NCBI GenBank assembly: GCA_003331935.1
Contig: QOQE01000016.1
Coordinates: forward strand, 1-39,562
Reading direction: 5' to 3'
DNA length: 39,562 nucleotides
Source: Alphaproteobacteria bacterium
Lineage (GTDB): Bacteria; Pseudomonadota; Alphaproteobacteria; Rhodobacterales; Rhodobacteraceae
How positions within the stretch are numbered: the stretch's first letter is position 1; the number at the start of each line of letters is the position of its first letter. A model generated the notes under the pieces. It saw only the letters and a program-made list of their open reading frames with translations, ran no database searches and had not been told where the DNA came from. Positions 16,419 through 25,257 of the stretch are shown piece after piece. Made by a program: the position numbers and the translations under genes.

Positions 16419-17717
16419 ATGAATGACACTTGGTATGATGATACATTAATCAATAGGTTTGAACAGAAAGAGCATCTTACAAACAACCAAAAATGTGCTG
16501 TTCTGATAGTAGGGGGAGGTCTTGCTGGCCTCTGTCTATTATATAAACTTAAGAAAAATAATGTTGATGCAGTATTAATTGAAGAAAACCATATTGGTAG
16601 TGGAGCGTCAGGGCGTAATGGTGGTTTTTGTCTTTCTGGATGGGCACAAGATTACGATGTATTATTGAAGTACTTATCAGAAGAAGAGGTGCTTACATTG
16701 GAACAGATCGCAGCTTCTGGTGTACATTGGATGAAAAAAAAGTGTCTTTCAGAGGGATATGAACACACTAATTTTCAATCTGGTGTTCTAAAATGTTTCC
16801 TCACAAAAAATATTGAAAAAGTTAAAAAAGACGTCATTGCTCAAAATAAATTATTTGATCAAAATGAGGAGTTTATTAATAAAGAAAAGCTTAGTAAGTA
16901 CGTTCGTTCTAATAGATATACTTGTGGGGTCTTAAGGCAGGATTCCTTTCAATTTCATCCTTTAAACTTTATGCATGCGCTTGCCAAGGATTGTAGTAAC
17001 TTAGGAGCATCTATTTTCGAAAACTCTAAGTTTATTAGTTACCAAATTGATGGTGGAAGGATAAATTCTAGGGTTTTTAATGGTCATGAAATGGTAAAAG
17101 TTCAGTCTGAAAAGATTGTATTCGCTACAGGGGGCTATGGTGGAAAAGAGATAAAGGATCTAAAAAACTACTGGTTACCTATAAAAACCTTTATAGGTGT
17201 TACTAAGCCAATGGGAAGTGAACTGCAGTCCGTGCTAAAAAAACCATTAGGATTTAGTGATAACCGAAGGGCTGGAAATTACTACCGTGTTTTGCCTGGA
17301 AATAGACTTTCATGGGGAAGAGGTATATCAGCAGTTGGAAATTTTAATCCTTCAAGTTTAAAAAAGGCAATTTCAAAAGAAATAAGTTATTTTTTTCCTG
17401 AGTTAAGAAATATAGAAATAGATTATGTTTGGTCCGGAAATATGGCCTATGCAAGTCACTATATGCCATATGTTGGCTCTACTAAGATTGAAAATGAACA
17501 AAAAAATGTGTTCACGCTAATGGGATTTGGAGGGCATGGAATGAATACAGCGCCAGGGTCTGCTATGGTTCTTGCCGATTTTATCCTTGGAGAAAGTAGG
17601 AAGCATGAAATTTTTAATAGATTTAGAAGAAAATGGAATGGTGGCTTAATTGGTCCTTACGTAGCTGAAATGAAATATAAGTATCTTCAGATGCAAGATT
17701 ATTTCGACGTAGCGTAA
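16419..17717 (+). CDS. FAD-dependent oxidoreductase, PuuB-like (DAO family)
   Basis: 432 residues. The FAD-binding dinucleotide fold is 'VLIVGGGLAGLCLLYKL' (about 28-44), followed by the DAO signature 'GSGASGRNGGF' typical of gamma-glutamylputrescine oxidase (PuuB/OrdL) and glycine-oxidase-like enzymes. The C-terminal 'LMGFGGHGMNTAPGSAMVLADFILG' closes the FAD site. Members oxidise primary or secondary amines to imine or aldehyde with release of H2O2 or reduction of a dye. The start is ATG 16419, 30 bp after the cyclase. No puuA/C/D genes lie next to it, so polyamine use is only one possibility. Confidence 0.82.
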   Translation: MNDTWYDDTLINRFEQKEHLTNNQKCAVLIVGGGLAGLCLLYKLKKNNVDAVLIEENHIGSGASGRNGGFCLSGWAQDYDVLLKYLSEEEVLTLEQIAASGVHWMKKKCLSEGYEHTNFQSGVLKCFLTKNIEKVKKDVIAQNKLFDQNEEFINKEKLSKYVRSNRYTCGVLRQDSFQFHPLNFMHALAKDCSNLGASIFENSKFISYQIDGGRINSRVFNGHEMVKVQSEKIVFATGGYGGKEIKDLKNYWLPIKTFIGVTKPMGSELQSVLKKPLGFSDNRRAGNYYRVLPGNRLSWGRGISAVGNFNPSSLKKAISKEISYFFPELRNIEIDYVWSGNMAYASHYMPYVGSTKIENEQKNVFTLMGFGGHGMNTAPGSAMVLADFILGESRKHEIFNRFRRKWNGGLIGPYVAEMKYKYLQMQDYFDVA

Positions 17718-17730
17718 TTATTAAATAAAA

Positions 17731-17747
17731 GTTAATCGACAATTAAC
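17731..17747 (+). terminator. Small hairpin after the PuuB-like gene
   Basis: GTTAAT (17731-17736) and ATTAAC (17742-17747) form a 6-bp stem with a 5-base loop, followed by CCTGTTTTAT. It is AT-rich and weak, and may only partly separate the oxidase gene from the M24 gene that starts 25 bp later. Confidence 0.25.
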
Positions 17748-17771
17748 CTGTTTTATATCTAAAATCGACGT

Positions 17772-18944
17772 ATGCGAAATGCAAAAACATTGGAGTACGG
17801 TTTTTCAAATGAGGAATTTGAAATTCGTGTAGAAAGGGCTCAAGAGCTTTTATATGAAAATAAGCTCGACGCATTATTGACGACTATTCCAGCGAACTTA
17901 AGGTATTTTGCTGGTATTGACACTCACTTTTGGGAGAGTCCTACCAGGCCATGGTTTTTAGTCATACCACTTTCCAGTGACCCAATTGCTGTAATCCCAG
18001 AAATAGGTGAAAAGCTTTTTAGAAAAACTTTTATAAAAGATATTTATACATGGCCATCTCCTAATCTTAAAGGAGATGATGTTACTCCCTTAAAATCTAT
18101 TTTAGAGACTCTTCCAAATCGTTTCGGATCTATAGGTGCAGAGTTGGGAAAAGAAATGAGTATCAGAATGCCTGCCTTAGATTTTGGTCTCCTGCAGGAT
18201 AACTTTAATTTTGATATTGTTGATGGGTCTCCTTTGATATGGGCGCTTCGGACGGTTAAGTCTTTTAATGAAATAAAAAAAATAGAAAAAGTAGCGCAAA
18301 TTGTTAGTGAAGTGTTCGCACAATTACCCACTGTTATATCGACTGACGATAGCGAGCGGGATGTAGCAAATATAGTGAAGATAGAAATTCTCAAGAGGGG
18401 CGCTGATAACGTACCTTATTTACCAGTTGTATCAGGAGTAGGGGGTGTTTCGCAAATTATAGGAAACCCAACTAATAAATTGATTTCAACAGGAGACTTT
18501 CTCTTCATAGATACAGGTGCTACGTTTGATGGTTATTTTTGTGATTTCGATAGAAACTTTATAGTCGGAACAGCACCTGACGAACTCAAAAGAGCAAATG
18601 AAATTCTTTGGCACGCAACAGAGGAAGGTATTAAAAACTTAGTACCTGGGGCAAAAACAAAAGATATATGGAAAAAAATAAACAAAAAAATTGAAGACTT
18701 TGGGTTTATGATTCAAGGTGATGGAAGATATGGCCACGGGGTTGGGTTGCAATTGACGGAACCTCCATCAATTTCGTCTTTTGATAATACAATTATTCAG
18801 GAAAATATGGTTCTTACTATTGAGCCTTCTTTAGAATATAAGCCTGGAAAACTAATAGTTCATGAAGAAAATATTTTTGTTTCAAAAGATGGCCCAGTTT
18901 TGCTAACTAAAAGAGCACCAAAAGAGTTGCCATCAATAAGCTAG
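17772..18944 (+). CDS. M24 family Xaa-Pro peptidase-like protein
   Basis: 390 residues with a creatinase-type N-terminal domain (1-165) and a pita-bread M24 domain. The full metal-ligand set is present: D247 and D258 ('FIDTGATFDGYFCDFDR'), H322 ('GHGVG'), E351 ('IEPSL') and a Glu of 'HEEN' at 365-366. M24 members are proline dipeptidases, creatinases or DMSP lyases (DddP). Sequence motifs favour the peptidase/creatinase type, and I see no reason to call DddP. It probably follows the flavin oxidase in one transcript (54 bp). Its stop is 2 bp from the stop of the convergent MFS gene. Confidence 0.83.
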   Translation: MRNAKTLEYGFSNEEFEIRVERAQELLYENKLDALLTTIPANLRYFAGIDTHFWESPTRPWFLVIPLSSDPIAVIPEIGEKLFRKTFIKDIYTWPSPNLKGDDVTPLKSILETLPNRFGSIGAELGKEMSIRMPALDFGLLQDNFNFDIVDGSPLIWALRTVKSFNEIKKIEKVAQIVSEVFAQLPTVISTDDSERDVANIVKIEILKRGADNVPYLPVVSGVGGVSQIIGNPTNKLISTGDFLFIDTGATFDGYFCDFDRNFIVGTAPDELKRANEILWHATEEGIKNLVPGAKTKDIWKKINKKIEDFGFMIQGDGRYGHGVGLQLTEPPSISSFDNTIIQENMVLTIEPSLEYKPGKLIVHEENIFVSKDGPVLLTKRAPKELPSIS

Positions 18945-18946
18945 TT

Positions 18947-20161
18947 TTAAGCAGTAGCGTGGTCCTGTTTTTTTATTCGCTTGTGGAATTGCCAGAGAAT
19001 AAAAATATTAACAGATCCCATAGCTGAAGCAAATTGGAACGACCATGTGTAATCACCCTTTATATCAAAAAGTAATCCTCCAAAATACCCTCCTAAGCCC
19101 ATACCTACCCAACCAAAAAAAGAACCGAGGGCCATTGCTCTACCAGCTAACTTTGCAGATACCATCATTCTCGCACAAACCAAGATTGCTGACATTACAC
19201 CGGAATATGTAAAGCCAAAAGCTGCAGCAAGTACAAACAAACCAACTTTAAAATCGATGTATGGGAAACCCAGAACTGAGATTGTTTGTCCGATTGACAT
19301 AAGAATATATGTAGGCAGTGCGCCAATCATATCACCAAGTTTGCCACTAATAATGCGTCCAACTATTCCAAATATCATAAGAACTAGAAAAACGCTCGCG
19401 GCAAAATCCTCTGAGAATGAAGCGTCAGTAAGTAGCGGTATTAAATGTACGATAGGTACCGACATACAAATGCAACAAAAAATTACGGCACATGAAATCC
19501 AAGTGATCACCTCCTTTTCACTTAGTGGGAAATCCCTTAACTCATCATTTATTGCGATACGCGCTTTTTTACGCCAAGGAGACTCTTTAATCAGGAAAGA
19601 GAAAGGAACCATGATCAAAAGATATAGGAAAGACAAATACATATAAGCATCTTGCCATCCATATGCCTGTATTAGATTTGTTGATATTAGAGGAATTATA
19701 CCTTGACCCGCTGCCCCACCTGCAGCGGTTATCCCTAATGCTAAACCAGGATTCTTTTTAAACCAAAAGCCAACATTTGCATACAGCGGTGAACCTACAA
19801 CGGCATTTCCAAAAGCCCCAAAACAAAAATAAAGTGCATAAAAATGAAGGATACTATTCTGTTTGCCAAGAAAAAATAAGCAGGAGACCATAAAAAAGGT
19901 AGCAAAAAAACCAAAAAACCTTGTTCCATACTTATCAGCCATATAGCCCCAAATAATTCCAAAAAAAGCAGAACCTAGAGACGCGACTGTATATCCAAAG
20001 GCTGTATTCGCACGTGTCCACCCAAATTCATTTGATAATGGTTTTAAGAAAACGGATATCGAACCCATCGTTCCGAATGATAAAGCTGTCAGAGTAAATA
20101 CAGAAATAACCATTACCCACCCATATAAGGGATCTCTAACTACGCCGCTATTGTTGCTCAA
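18947..20161 (-). CDS. MFS transporter (monocarboxylate/oxalate-formate type)
   Basis: 404 residues with twelve predicted helices. The loop 2-3 motif 'GYMADKYGTR' and the matching loop 8-9 motif 'GKLGDMIGA' are the MFS signature A sites. The N-terminal 'YGWVMVISVFTLTALSFGTMGSISVFLKPLSNEFGWTR' pattern is that of the MCT-like/oxalate-formate antiporter subgroup, which carries small organic acids. The start is a TTG at 20161 with AAAGGA 6 bases upstream; no nearby ATG is in frame. The gene converges on the M24 gene with a 2-bp gap. 109 bp upstream lies the end of an SDR gene on the same strand. Confidence 0.85.
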   Translation of the reverse strand: MSNNSGVVRDPLYGWVMVISVFTLTALSFGTMGSISVFLKPLSNEFGWTRANTAFGYTVASLGSAFFGIIWGYMADKYGTRFFGFFATFFMVSCLFFLGKQNSILHFYALYFCFGAFGNAVVGSPLYANVGFWFKKNPGLALGITAAGGAAGQGIIPLISTNLIQAYGWQDAYMYLSFLYLLIMVPFSFLIKESPWRKKARIAINDELRDFPLSEKEVITWISCAVIFCCICMSVPIVHLIPLLTDASFSEDFAASVFLVLMIFGIVGRIISGKLGDMIGALPTYILMSIGQTISVLGFPYIDFKVGLFVLAAAFGFTYSGVMSAILVCARMMVSAKLAGRAMALGSFFGWVGMGLGGYFGGLLFDIKGDYTWSFQFASAMGSVNIFILWQFHKRIKKQDHATA

Positions 20162-20270
20162 TTTTAATCCTTTAAAAAAAATTTTCTATGAATTTTGAAA
20201 AAAACACGGGGGACGGACTGCCCAATATTAGAATATGTCAGACTTAAACCTTAAACACTAAATCTTACAG

Positions 20271-21071
20271 TTACAAACTAAGTTTTTGACTATTTATCCA
20301 AGCCTTGTATTTAGCACGAACAATCTGATCATTCTCTGATATCATTTGCCCAGAAAATTCATTAGCATCATTTGAAGCACACCATAAGGCGAATAATCCT
20401 GTTTTTTTTGAGTTAATTAGGTCTTCTTTTCTTACTTTTGAAACTTGATTTATTCCACTAGCTCTAATTTTGCCTTGCATGCCGGTGTCAACCATCCCAG
20501 GACTTAGTCCAATTGATGAAATTCCATACTGATTACCTTCAAGATGTGTTTGCTGATTTATCATATGAAGAGCGGCTTTTGTTGAGCAATAGGCTGTCCA
20601 GCCCTCTATTGCATTTATCGACGCACCCGATAAGATATTTATTACTTTTCCCTTATTTTTCATTAAGTTGCTCCAACAATATGATATCAATAAGGACGGC
20701 GCCAAGTAATTTACCCTAATGGCTTGCTCAAAGTCTTGTAGTTCTATTTTTTCTAGCGAGTTAATAGGTTCAATCACCGCTCCATTATTGATTAAAATAT
20801 CAACAGTTCCCCAAATCGACAAAGCCATCTCTGTTTGTTGTTTTAAAGAAGAAAGGTTTGATAAATCTATTGGGGTTTCAACGGCTTCAAACCCCTTTGC
20901 CATAAGCTCATCTACTGTATCTTTACAGTCGTTGACACTTCTACCAGAAAATATAACTCTGTATCCATTTTTGACTAGCGTCAGCCCTATTGACAAACCA
21001 ATTCCCGTACGAGCTCCTGTAATTAAGCATATTTTCTTTTTTAGTTTGTCGGACACTTTAAAATTTGGCAC
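20271..21071 (-). CDS. Short-chain dehydrogenase/reductase
   Basis: 266-residue classical SDR: cofactor loop TGARTGIG (18-25), NNGA (95-98, in place of the common NNAG), catalytic S148, Y161 and K165, and 'LSPGMVDTGM' after the active site. Arg44 at the end of the second strand suggests NADP(H). The substrate is unknown. The start is a GTG at 21071, 6 bp after the stop of the other SDR gene on the same strand, so the two form an operon. The next ATG would remove the cofactor loop. Confidence 0.83.
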   Translation of the reverse strand: MPNFKVSDKLKKKICLITGARTGIGLSIGLTLVKNGYRVIFSGRSVNDCKDTVDELMAKGFEAVETPIDLSNLSSLKQQTEMALSIWGTVDILINNGAVIEPINSLEKIELQDFEQAIRVNYLAPSLLISYCWSNLMKNKGKVINILSGASINAIEGWTAYCSTKAALHMINQQTHLEGNQYGISSIGLSPGMVDTGMQGKIRASGINQVSKVRKEDLINSKKTGLFALWCASNDANEFSGQMISENDQIVRAKYKAWINSQKLSL

Positions 21072-21077
21072 TTTAAA

Positions 21078-21770
21078 CTAAAATTTTTCAACCCAAGGAC
21101 GCAATTCTATTTCCCAAGACCAAGAACTTTTATGTTGTTGATAAAAGTGCAAATAGCTTTTTGCGATTTCGTCAGGATCTAAAAATTTGTATGAGCCGTC
21201 TTCTTGTCTCTCTTCACGATGGGTTGCACTTATGCCGCCATCAATAACGAAATGGCCTATGTGTATGTTTTGGGGATGCAGTTCTCTTGCTAACGATTGT
21301 GCTAGACCTCTCAATCCAAATTTTCCCATTGCGAACACTGAAGAAAGTGGGAAACCCTTAACTGCCGCTGATGCACTAGTTAAGAAAATATTTCCTTCTC
21401 CTTTTTTTAACATTCTTTTTGCAGCTTGTTGCGCAACTAAAAAACCTCCGTAGCACGTTATTTCAATGGCTTTTTTTGTTTCATGAGGGTCCAAGTCTAC
21501 AATTGATCCAGTTACCCGGGCCGATGGGTTGTAGATTACAATTTCCGGAGTTCCTATTGCCTCGTCAGTTTTTTTAAACAATTCCTCTACCTGAATTGGG
21601 TCAGAAGCGTCGCAATTAAAAACATAAGCGTTTGTCTCTTCTTTAAGGGCGGCTAATTTTTCTGTATTTCTAGAAGCTAAACAAATTGTCTTTTTTTCTG
21701 AATAAAATAACCGTGCCAATGAAGCGCTTAGGCCTAAACCAACGCCCACAATTAATACCGAACCTTCCAT
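21078..21770 (-). CDS. Atypical SDR-fold protein with Phe in place of catalytic Tyr
   Basis: 230 residues of Rossmann/SDR fold: glycine loop 'IVGVGLGLSASLA' (7-19), 'SRNTEKLAAL', 'VIYNPSA' where most SDRs have NNAG, and 'FAMGKFGLRGLAQSLARE'. In the YxxxK position it has F146-x3-K150. A Phe here is, as I recall, normal in a subgroup of bacterial SDR-like proteins ending '...HVxIDGGI', which also fits 'GHFVIDGGI'. Classical proton-relay catalysis is therefore unlikely. I use ATG 21770 with GGGGGC 4 bases upstream; a TTG 12 bases earlier is possible. It is the first gene of the pair with the SDR at 20271. Confidence 0.78.
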   Translation of the reverse strand: MEGSVLIVGVGLGLSASLARLFYSEKKTICLASRNTEKLAALKEETNAYVFNCDASDPIQVEELFKKTDEAIGTPEIVIYNPSARVTGSIVDLDPHETKKAIEITCYGGFLVAQQAAKRMLKKGEGNIFLTSASAAVKGFPLSSVFAMGKFGLRGLAQSLARELHPQNIHIGHFVIDGGISATHREERQEDGSYKFLDPDEIAKSYLHFYQQHKSSWSWEIELRPWVEKF

Positions 21771-22005
21771 AAAAGCCCCCAAAAGTACTTGTAAGATATT
21801 TGATGATACTTTTATATTAGCGCTTAGGTAATCTTTATTTTAGCGAAATAGTATTTTTTTTGTATTCTAGTTGCTGGGAAGTTCTTATCAGTTTTAATAT
21901 CCGATCAATATACTGGTTCATCTTTTAGTGATCCCATGGTCTAATAGTCGAATATTGAAATGCTTTAAGCACTTTGAAGTGATATCGATTTGAAAGGAAA
22001 AATAT
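21771..22005. other. Divergent promoter region between the SDR and GST operons
   Basis: 235 bp separate the minus-strand SDR pair from the plus-strand GST-CMD-methyltransferase-GlnT run. I see AT-rich DNA and a possible TTGCTG/TTTAAT promoter pair with a 16-base spacer near 21870, weak by sequence. I see no clear operator palindrome. GAAAGGA precedes the GST start. Confidence 0.35.
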
Positions 22006-22614
22006 ATGAATAAATACGTAGTAATAGGGCGTCCAAGGGCAGGGTCTTTGATAGCTGAATTCTTATTGTCCGCCGCGAATGTCGAGTACGAATTTAAAAA
22101 TATTTCTATAGATGAAGCGCAGCAGGAAGATTTTAAGCGAATGAGTCCTTTCTCTAAAATACCAGTATTAGTGTGTCCTGATGGGCAAACCATATTTGAA
22201 ACAGTAGCAATAGTCATTCACTTAGTAGAGAAATTCCCGCAATTGGCTCCTCAAAGCTCTACTTCTGAACGTAACTCTTTATGGCAATACTTAGCCTTGA
22301 TACAAACCGCAGTATACGCTGGATATCATAGACAGTTTTACTCACATCGATATGCACCTAAGGATGCGGCGGAGGAGGTTGGAATGCTTGCTGCACAAGA
22401 CCGAGAGGTTGCCTATTCATACATTAATGCCAACCTTAACCCATATGTTTTAGGAAAAAATAAGTCAGCCGTGGATTATTATCTGTATATGGTGACGAGA
22501 TGGGACCCCAACATCAACCAGTTACTTAGTAATAAGGGTAATTTAGAATCTTTTGTCGCTCTCATGAAAGAAGATGAGGCAGTTAGGAAAGTGCTACTAT
22601 CTCACAACTTGTGA
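22006..22614 (+). CDS. Glutathione S-transferase family protein (short type)
   Basis: 202 residues. The N-terminal thioredoxin-like half carries 'FSKIPVLVCPDG' (cis-Pro loop) and 'IFETVAIVIHLVEKF' (E-T-x-A-I glutathione-binding loop); the C-terminal half is helical ('VDYYLYMVTRW'). The opening 'VVIGRPRAGS' replaces the usual Ser/Cys active-site region, with Ser14 as a possible thiolate stabiliser. The substrate is unknown. It starts at ATG 22006 behind GAAAGGA and leads a plus-strand run that ends with the GlnT-type synthetase. Confidence 0.8.
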   Translation: MNKYVVIGRPRAGSLIAEFLLSAANVEYEFKNISIDEAQQEDFKRMSPFSKIPVLVCPDGQTIFETVAIVIHLVEKFPQLAPQSSTSERNSLWQYLALIQTAVYAGYHRQFYSHRYAPKDAAEEVGMLAAQDREVAYSYINANLNPYVLGKNKSAVDYYLYMVTRWDPNINQLLSNKGNLESFVALMKEDEAVRKVLLSHNL

Positions 22615-22673
22615 ATAAAGTTGAGTGATAAGCGCCAACAAAATTATATAAAAAGTAATAAAGGAGGGCATTT

Positions 22674-23063
22674 ATGTCTATTTTTACTGAGGACCTTTTT
22701 GCAAAGGGTATTAAACAGAGAGTATCAACGGTTGGGAAAGATTATGTAAAAAAAAATCTCGAGGAAGCGGATGAATTCTCGCGTCCGTTTCAAGAGGCAA
22801 TGACGGCTTGGTGTTGGGGATTTGGTTGGGGCGACGAAGTAATTGACGCAAAAACTAGATCAATGATGAATCTTTCGATGATTGGTGCTCTTGGAAAAAT
22901 GACAGAGTGGGAAACACATTTCAGGGGAGCAATAAAAAATGGAGTTTCGAAGAACGAATTGCGAGCAATTATCCACGTGATTGGCATTTATTGTGGTGTT
23001 CCACAAGCTGTAGAATGCTTCAGGGTAGCAAGAAAAGTCTTAAAAGAAGAAAATTTATTGTAA
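22674..23063 (+). CDS. Carboxymuconolactone decarboxylase (CMD) family protein
   Basis: 129 residues, the usual length of PcaC-like CMD proteins. It has an all-helical core with 'TRSMMNLSMIGALGKMTEWETHFRGAIKNG' and 'ELRAIIHVIGIYCGVPQAVECF', matching the family helix pair with the conserved His and the G-x-P turn. The CxxC of AhpD-type peroxidase members is absent. PcaC decarboxylates gamma-carboxymuconolactone, but no other protocatechuate genes are here, so a different reaction is likely. A GGAGGG ribosome site lies 8 bases upstream. It sits 59 bp after the GST and 22 bp before the methyltransferase. Confidence 0.82.
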   Translation: MSIFTEDLFAKGIKQRVSTVGKDYVKKNLEEADEFSRPFQEAMTAWCWGFGWGDEVIDAKTRSMMNLSMIGALGKMTEWETHFRGAIKNGVSKNELRAIIHVIGIYCGVPQAVECFRVARKVLKEENLL

Positions 23064-23085
23064 TAAACGAGTGCTGTAAAATAGC

Positions 23086-23907
23086 GTGAACGACATAAAA
23101 GACATGAAACTTTATTCTGATGCCTACAGAATATTTAAAGATTTGAAAGCGATCGGTTATTCAGAAGACGATAAACTTGATTTAGTTGACCTCAATCAAT
23201 TTGATCAATTGCATTACCATGGAACGCTCAGTGTTCAAGAGGCTATAGAGACTATTAATATTCAGGAGAATGATAATGTTTTAGAGGTCGGAGCCGGTTG
23301 GGGAGGTCCATCGCGATTTATTGCTTATAAGACAAGGGCACATGTTTCTGCATTAGAGTTGCAGAAAGATTATTCAGAGGTTGGGAAGGAGTTAACCCTT
23401 AGAACAGGTCTTGAGAGTTTCGTTACACATATAAATCAAGATTTTTTAAATTTTTCAGAAAGGAATAATTGTTTTAATAAAATTGTCTCATGGTTGGCAT
23501 TATACCATATCCCTGATAGAAAAAAATACACCCAAAAACTTTTTAATCTGCTCTATCAGAATGGAATGCTTTTTATTGAAGACCTTACTTTTGGGCAAAG
23601 TTATAAGAGTTCTTATAAAGCAATGTTGCAAAAAAAACTCTTTGCCAATTCATTAGAAAAATATTCTGACTATTTAGATACCTGTGCTAACGTTGGTTTT
23701 GAAATTATTGAGCATAAAGATATGTCATCAGACTGGGAAATGTTTACTAATGAACGTTTGAGGGTGCTTCAAGCAAATAAAGAGTATCAGGAGAAAACTC
23801 ATGGTACCGAGGGGTACAAGATGATTGAAGATTTTTATACTACCGCTGCGGAGTGTTTCTCTAAAAATATCATTGGCGGTATAAGGTTGATTTGTAAGAA
23901 GAATTAG
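23086..23907 (+). CDS. Class I SAM-dependent methyltransferase
   Basis: 273 residues. The SAM-binding motif I is 'DNVLEVGAGWGGPSRFIA' (about 63-80), followed by 'VSALELQKDY' and 'ALYHIPDR'. The layout, with a helical N-terminal lead and an insert after strand 5 ('FIEDLTFGQSYKSSYKAML'), is like small-molecule N- or C-methyltransferases of the sarcosine/phosphoethanolamine and cyclopropane-synthase-like groups. The start may be GTG 23086 or ATG 23104; neither has a strong ribosome site. The next gene, 33 bp on, is the GlnT-type synthetase, so an amine-methylation link is possible but unproven. Confidence 0.8.
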   Translation: MNDIKDMKLYSDAYRIFKDLKAIGYSEDDKLDLVDLNQFDQLHYHGTLSVQEAIETINIQENDNVLEVGAGWGGPSRFIAYKTRAHVSALELQKDYSEVGKELTLRTGLESFVTHINQDFLNFSERNNCFNKIVSWLALYHIPDRKKYTQKLFNLLYQNGMLFIEDLTFGQSYKSSYKAMLQKKLFANSLEKYSDYLDTCANVGFEIIEHKDMSSDWEMFTNERLRVLQANKEYQEKTHGTEGYKMIEDFYTTAAECFSKNIIGGIRLICKKN

Positions 23908-23940
23908 GTTCTTGCCTCAAGTAATGAATGGAGACAACTA

Positions 23941-25242
23941 ATGGATTTGAAAAGTTACGCAAAAAAAGAAAAAATAAAGTATTTCATGGTTACATACACT
24001 GATCTTTTTGGAGTGCAAAGAGCGAAGCTTGTTCCTGCTTCAGCGATATCGGATATGCAAAAAGATGGAGCTGGGTTTGCTGGGTTTGCTAGTTGGCTAG
24101 ATATGACCCCGGCGTACCCAGATATGCTAGCAGTGCCTGACCCAGAAAGCGTTATAAAGCTTCCTTGGAAAAGGGATGTCGCTTGGCTTGCAAGTAACTG
24201 CATGATGGAAGATAAATTAGTCGAACAAGCACCAAGAAATGTCCTCAACAAAGCTATTGCTAGAGCAAAAAAAGGAAATATGAGGGTAAAAACCGGTGTA
24301 GAGGCTGAGTTTTTTCTATTATCGCCTGAGGGATCAGCTATTTCAGACCCATTCGATAACGCTGAAAAACCTTGCTATGATCAGCAGGCTCTAATGCGTC
24401 GCTATGATGTGATAGCTGAAATTTGTGATTATCTAGGGGAATTGGGCTGGGGTCCGTATCAAAATGATCATGAAGACGCCAATGGACAATTTGAAATGAA
24501 TTTTGAATTTGATGACGCTTTGAGGACGGCAGACAAACACTCTTTCTTTAAGTTTATGGTTAAATCTGTTGCAGAGAAACATGGGCTTAGGGCTACTTTT
24601 ATGCCAAAACCCATAGAAGGTTTAACAGGTAATGGGTGTCATGCCCACATATCCGTTTGGGATTTAAACGCAAAAAAAAATGTCTTTGCAAGTAAGAAGT
24701 CGGATATCGGTTTGTCAGCGGAAGGTTTAAATTTTCTTGGTGGTATCATTAATCATGCTAAAGCGATGACTGCGATCACAAACCCTACTGTAAATTCTTA
24801 TAAGCGCATCAACGCTCCCAGAACCTTAAGTGGCGCAAGTTGGGCGCCGAATACTATAACTTGGACAGAAAATAATAGAACTCATATGGTGAGAGTGCCC
24901 GATGCGGGAAGGTTTGAACTCAGACTTCCTGATGGGGCTACCAATCCTTATTTGCTACAAGCGGCAATAATTACCGCAGGCTTAAATGGTGTTGATAAAA
25001 AATTAAATCCAGGCGAAAGATCAAATACAAATATGTATGAAGATACGAAAGCAATTGCTAAGGCTGAAAAGTTGCCATTAAATCTTCTTGATGCTCTGCG
25101 GGCTTTTGACAAAGATAAAAGCTTTAAAGATGGAATAGGGAAAGCTTTTTCTGAGTCATTTATTAAGCTTAAAATGGAGGAATGGCATTCTTACACCGCT
25201 CATTTTTCAGAATGGGAAAAAAGAAATACTTTGGATATTTAG
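23941..25242 (+). CDS. glnT: GlnT-type glutamine synthetase / gamma-glutamylmethylamide synthetase family
   Basis: 433 residues, the size of the GlnT/GmaS ('type III' in older rhizobial usage) group. The N-terminal beta-grasp domain ends near residue 100. The catalytic signature is present: 'GVEAEFFLLSPEG', 'YQNDHEDANGQFEMNF' (Glu and His metal ligands), 'KPIEGLTGNGCHAHISVW', 'NSYKRIN' and 'RFELRLPDGATNPYL'. The ATP-grasp-like GS core ligates ammonia or an amine to glutamate. Close relatives include gamma-glutamylmethylamide synthetase of methylamine users, but no mgs/mgd (N-methylglutamate pathway) genes are in view, so ammonia or another amine may be used. It is the last gene of a four-gene plus-strand run. 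Confidence 0.88.
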   Translation: MDLKSYAKKEKIKYFMVTYTDLFGVQRAKLVPASAISDMQKDGAGFAGFASWLDMTPAYPDMLAVPDPESVIKLPWKRDVAWLASNCMMEDKLVEQAPRNVLNKAIARAKKGNMRVKTGVEAEFFLLSPEGSAISDPFDNAEKPCYDQQALMRRYDVIAEICDYLGELGWGPYQNDHEDANGQFEMNFEFDDALRTADKHSFFKFMVKSVAEKHGLRATFMPKPIEGLTGNGCHAHISVWDLNAKKNVFASKKSDIGLSAEGLNFLGGIINHAKAMTAITNPTVNSYKRINAPRTLSGASWAPNTITWTENNRTHMVRVPDAGRFELRLPDGATNPYLLQAAIITAGLNGVDKKLNPGERSNTNMYEDTKAIAKAEKLPLNLLDALRAFDKDKSFKDGIGKAFSESFIKLKMEEWHSYTAHFSEWEKRNTLDI

Positions 25243-25257
25243 ATAGCTTTAATATTT

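Noticed and set aside
17772-18944. DMSP lyase DddP
   Set aside because: It is M24-fold with full metal ligands, but the length and motifs fit general Xaa-Pro peptidase/creatinase-like proteins and nothing specific to DddP is visible.
19257-19646. 129-residue plus-strand frame within the MFS transporter
   Set aside because: Antisense to well-formed MFS helices and signature loops.
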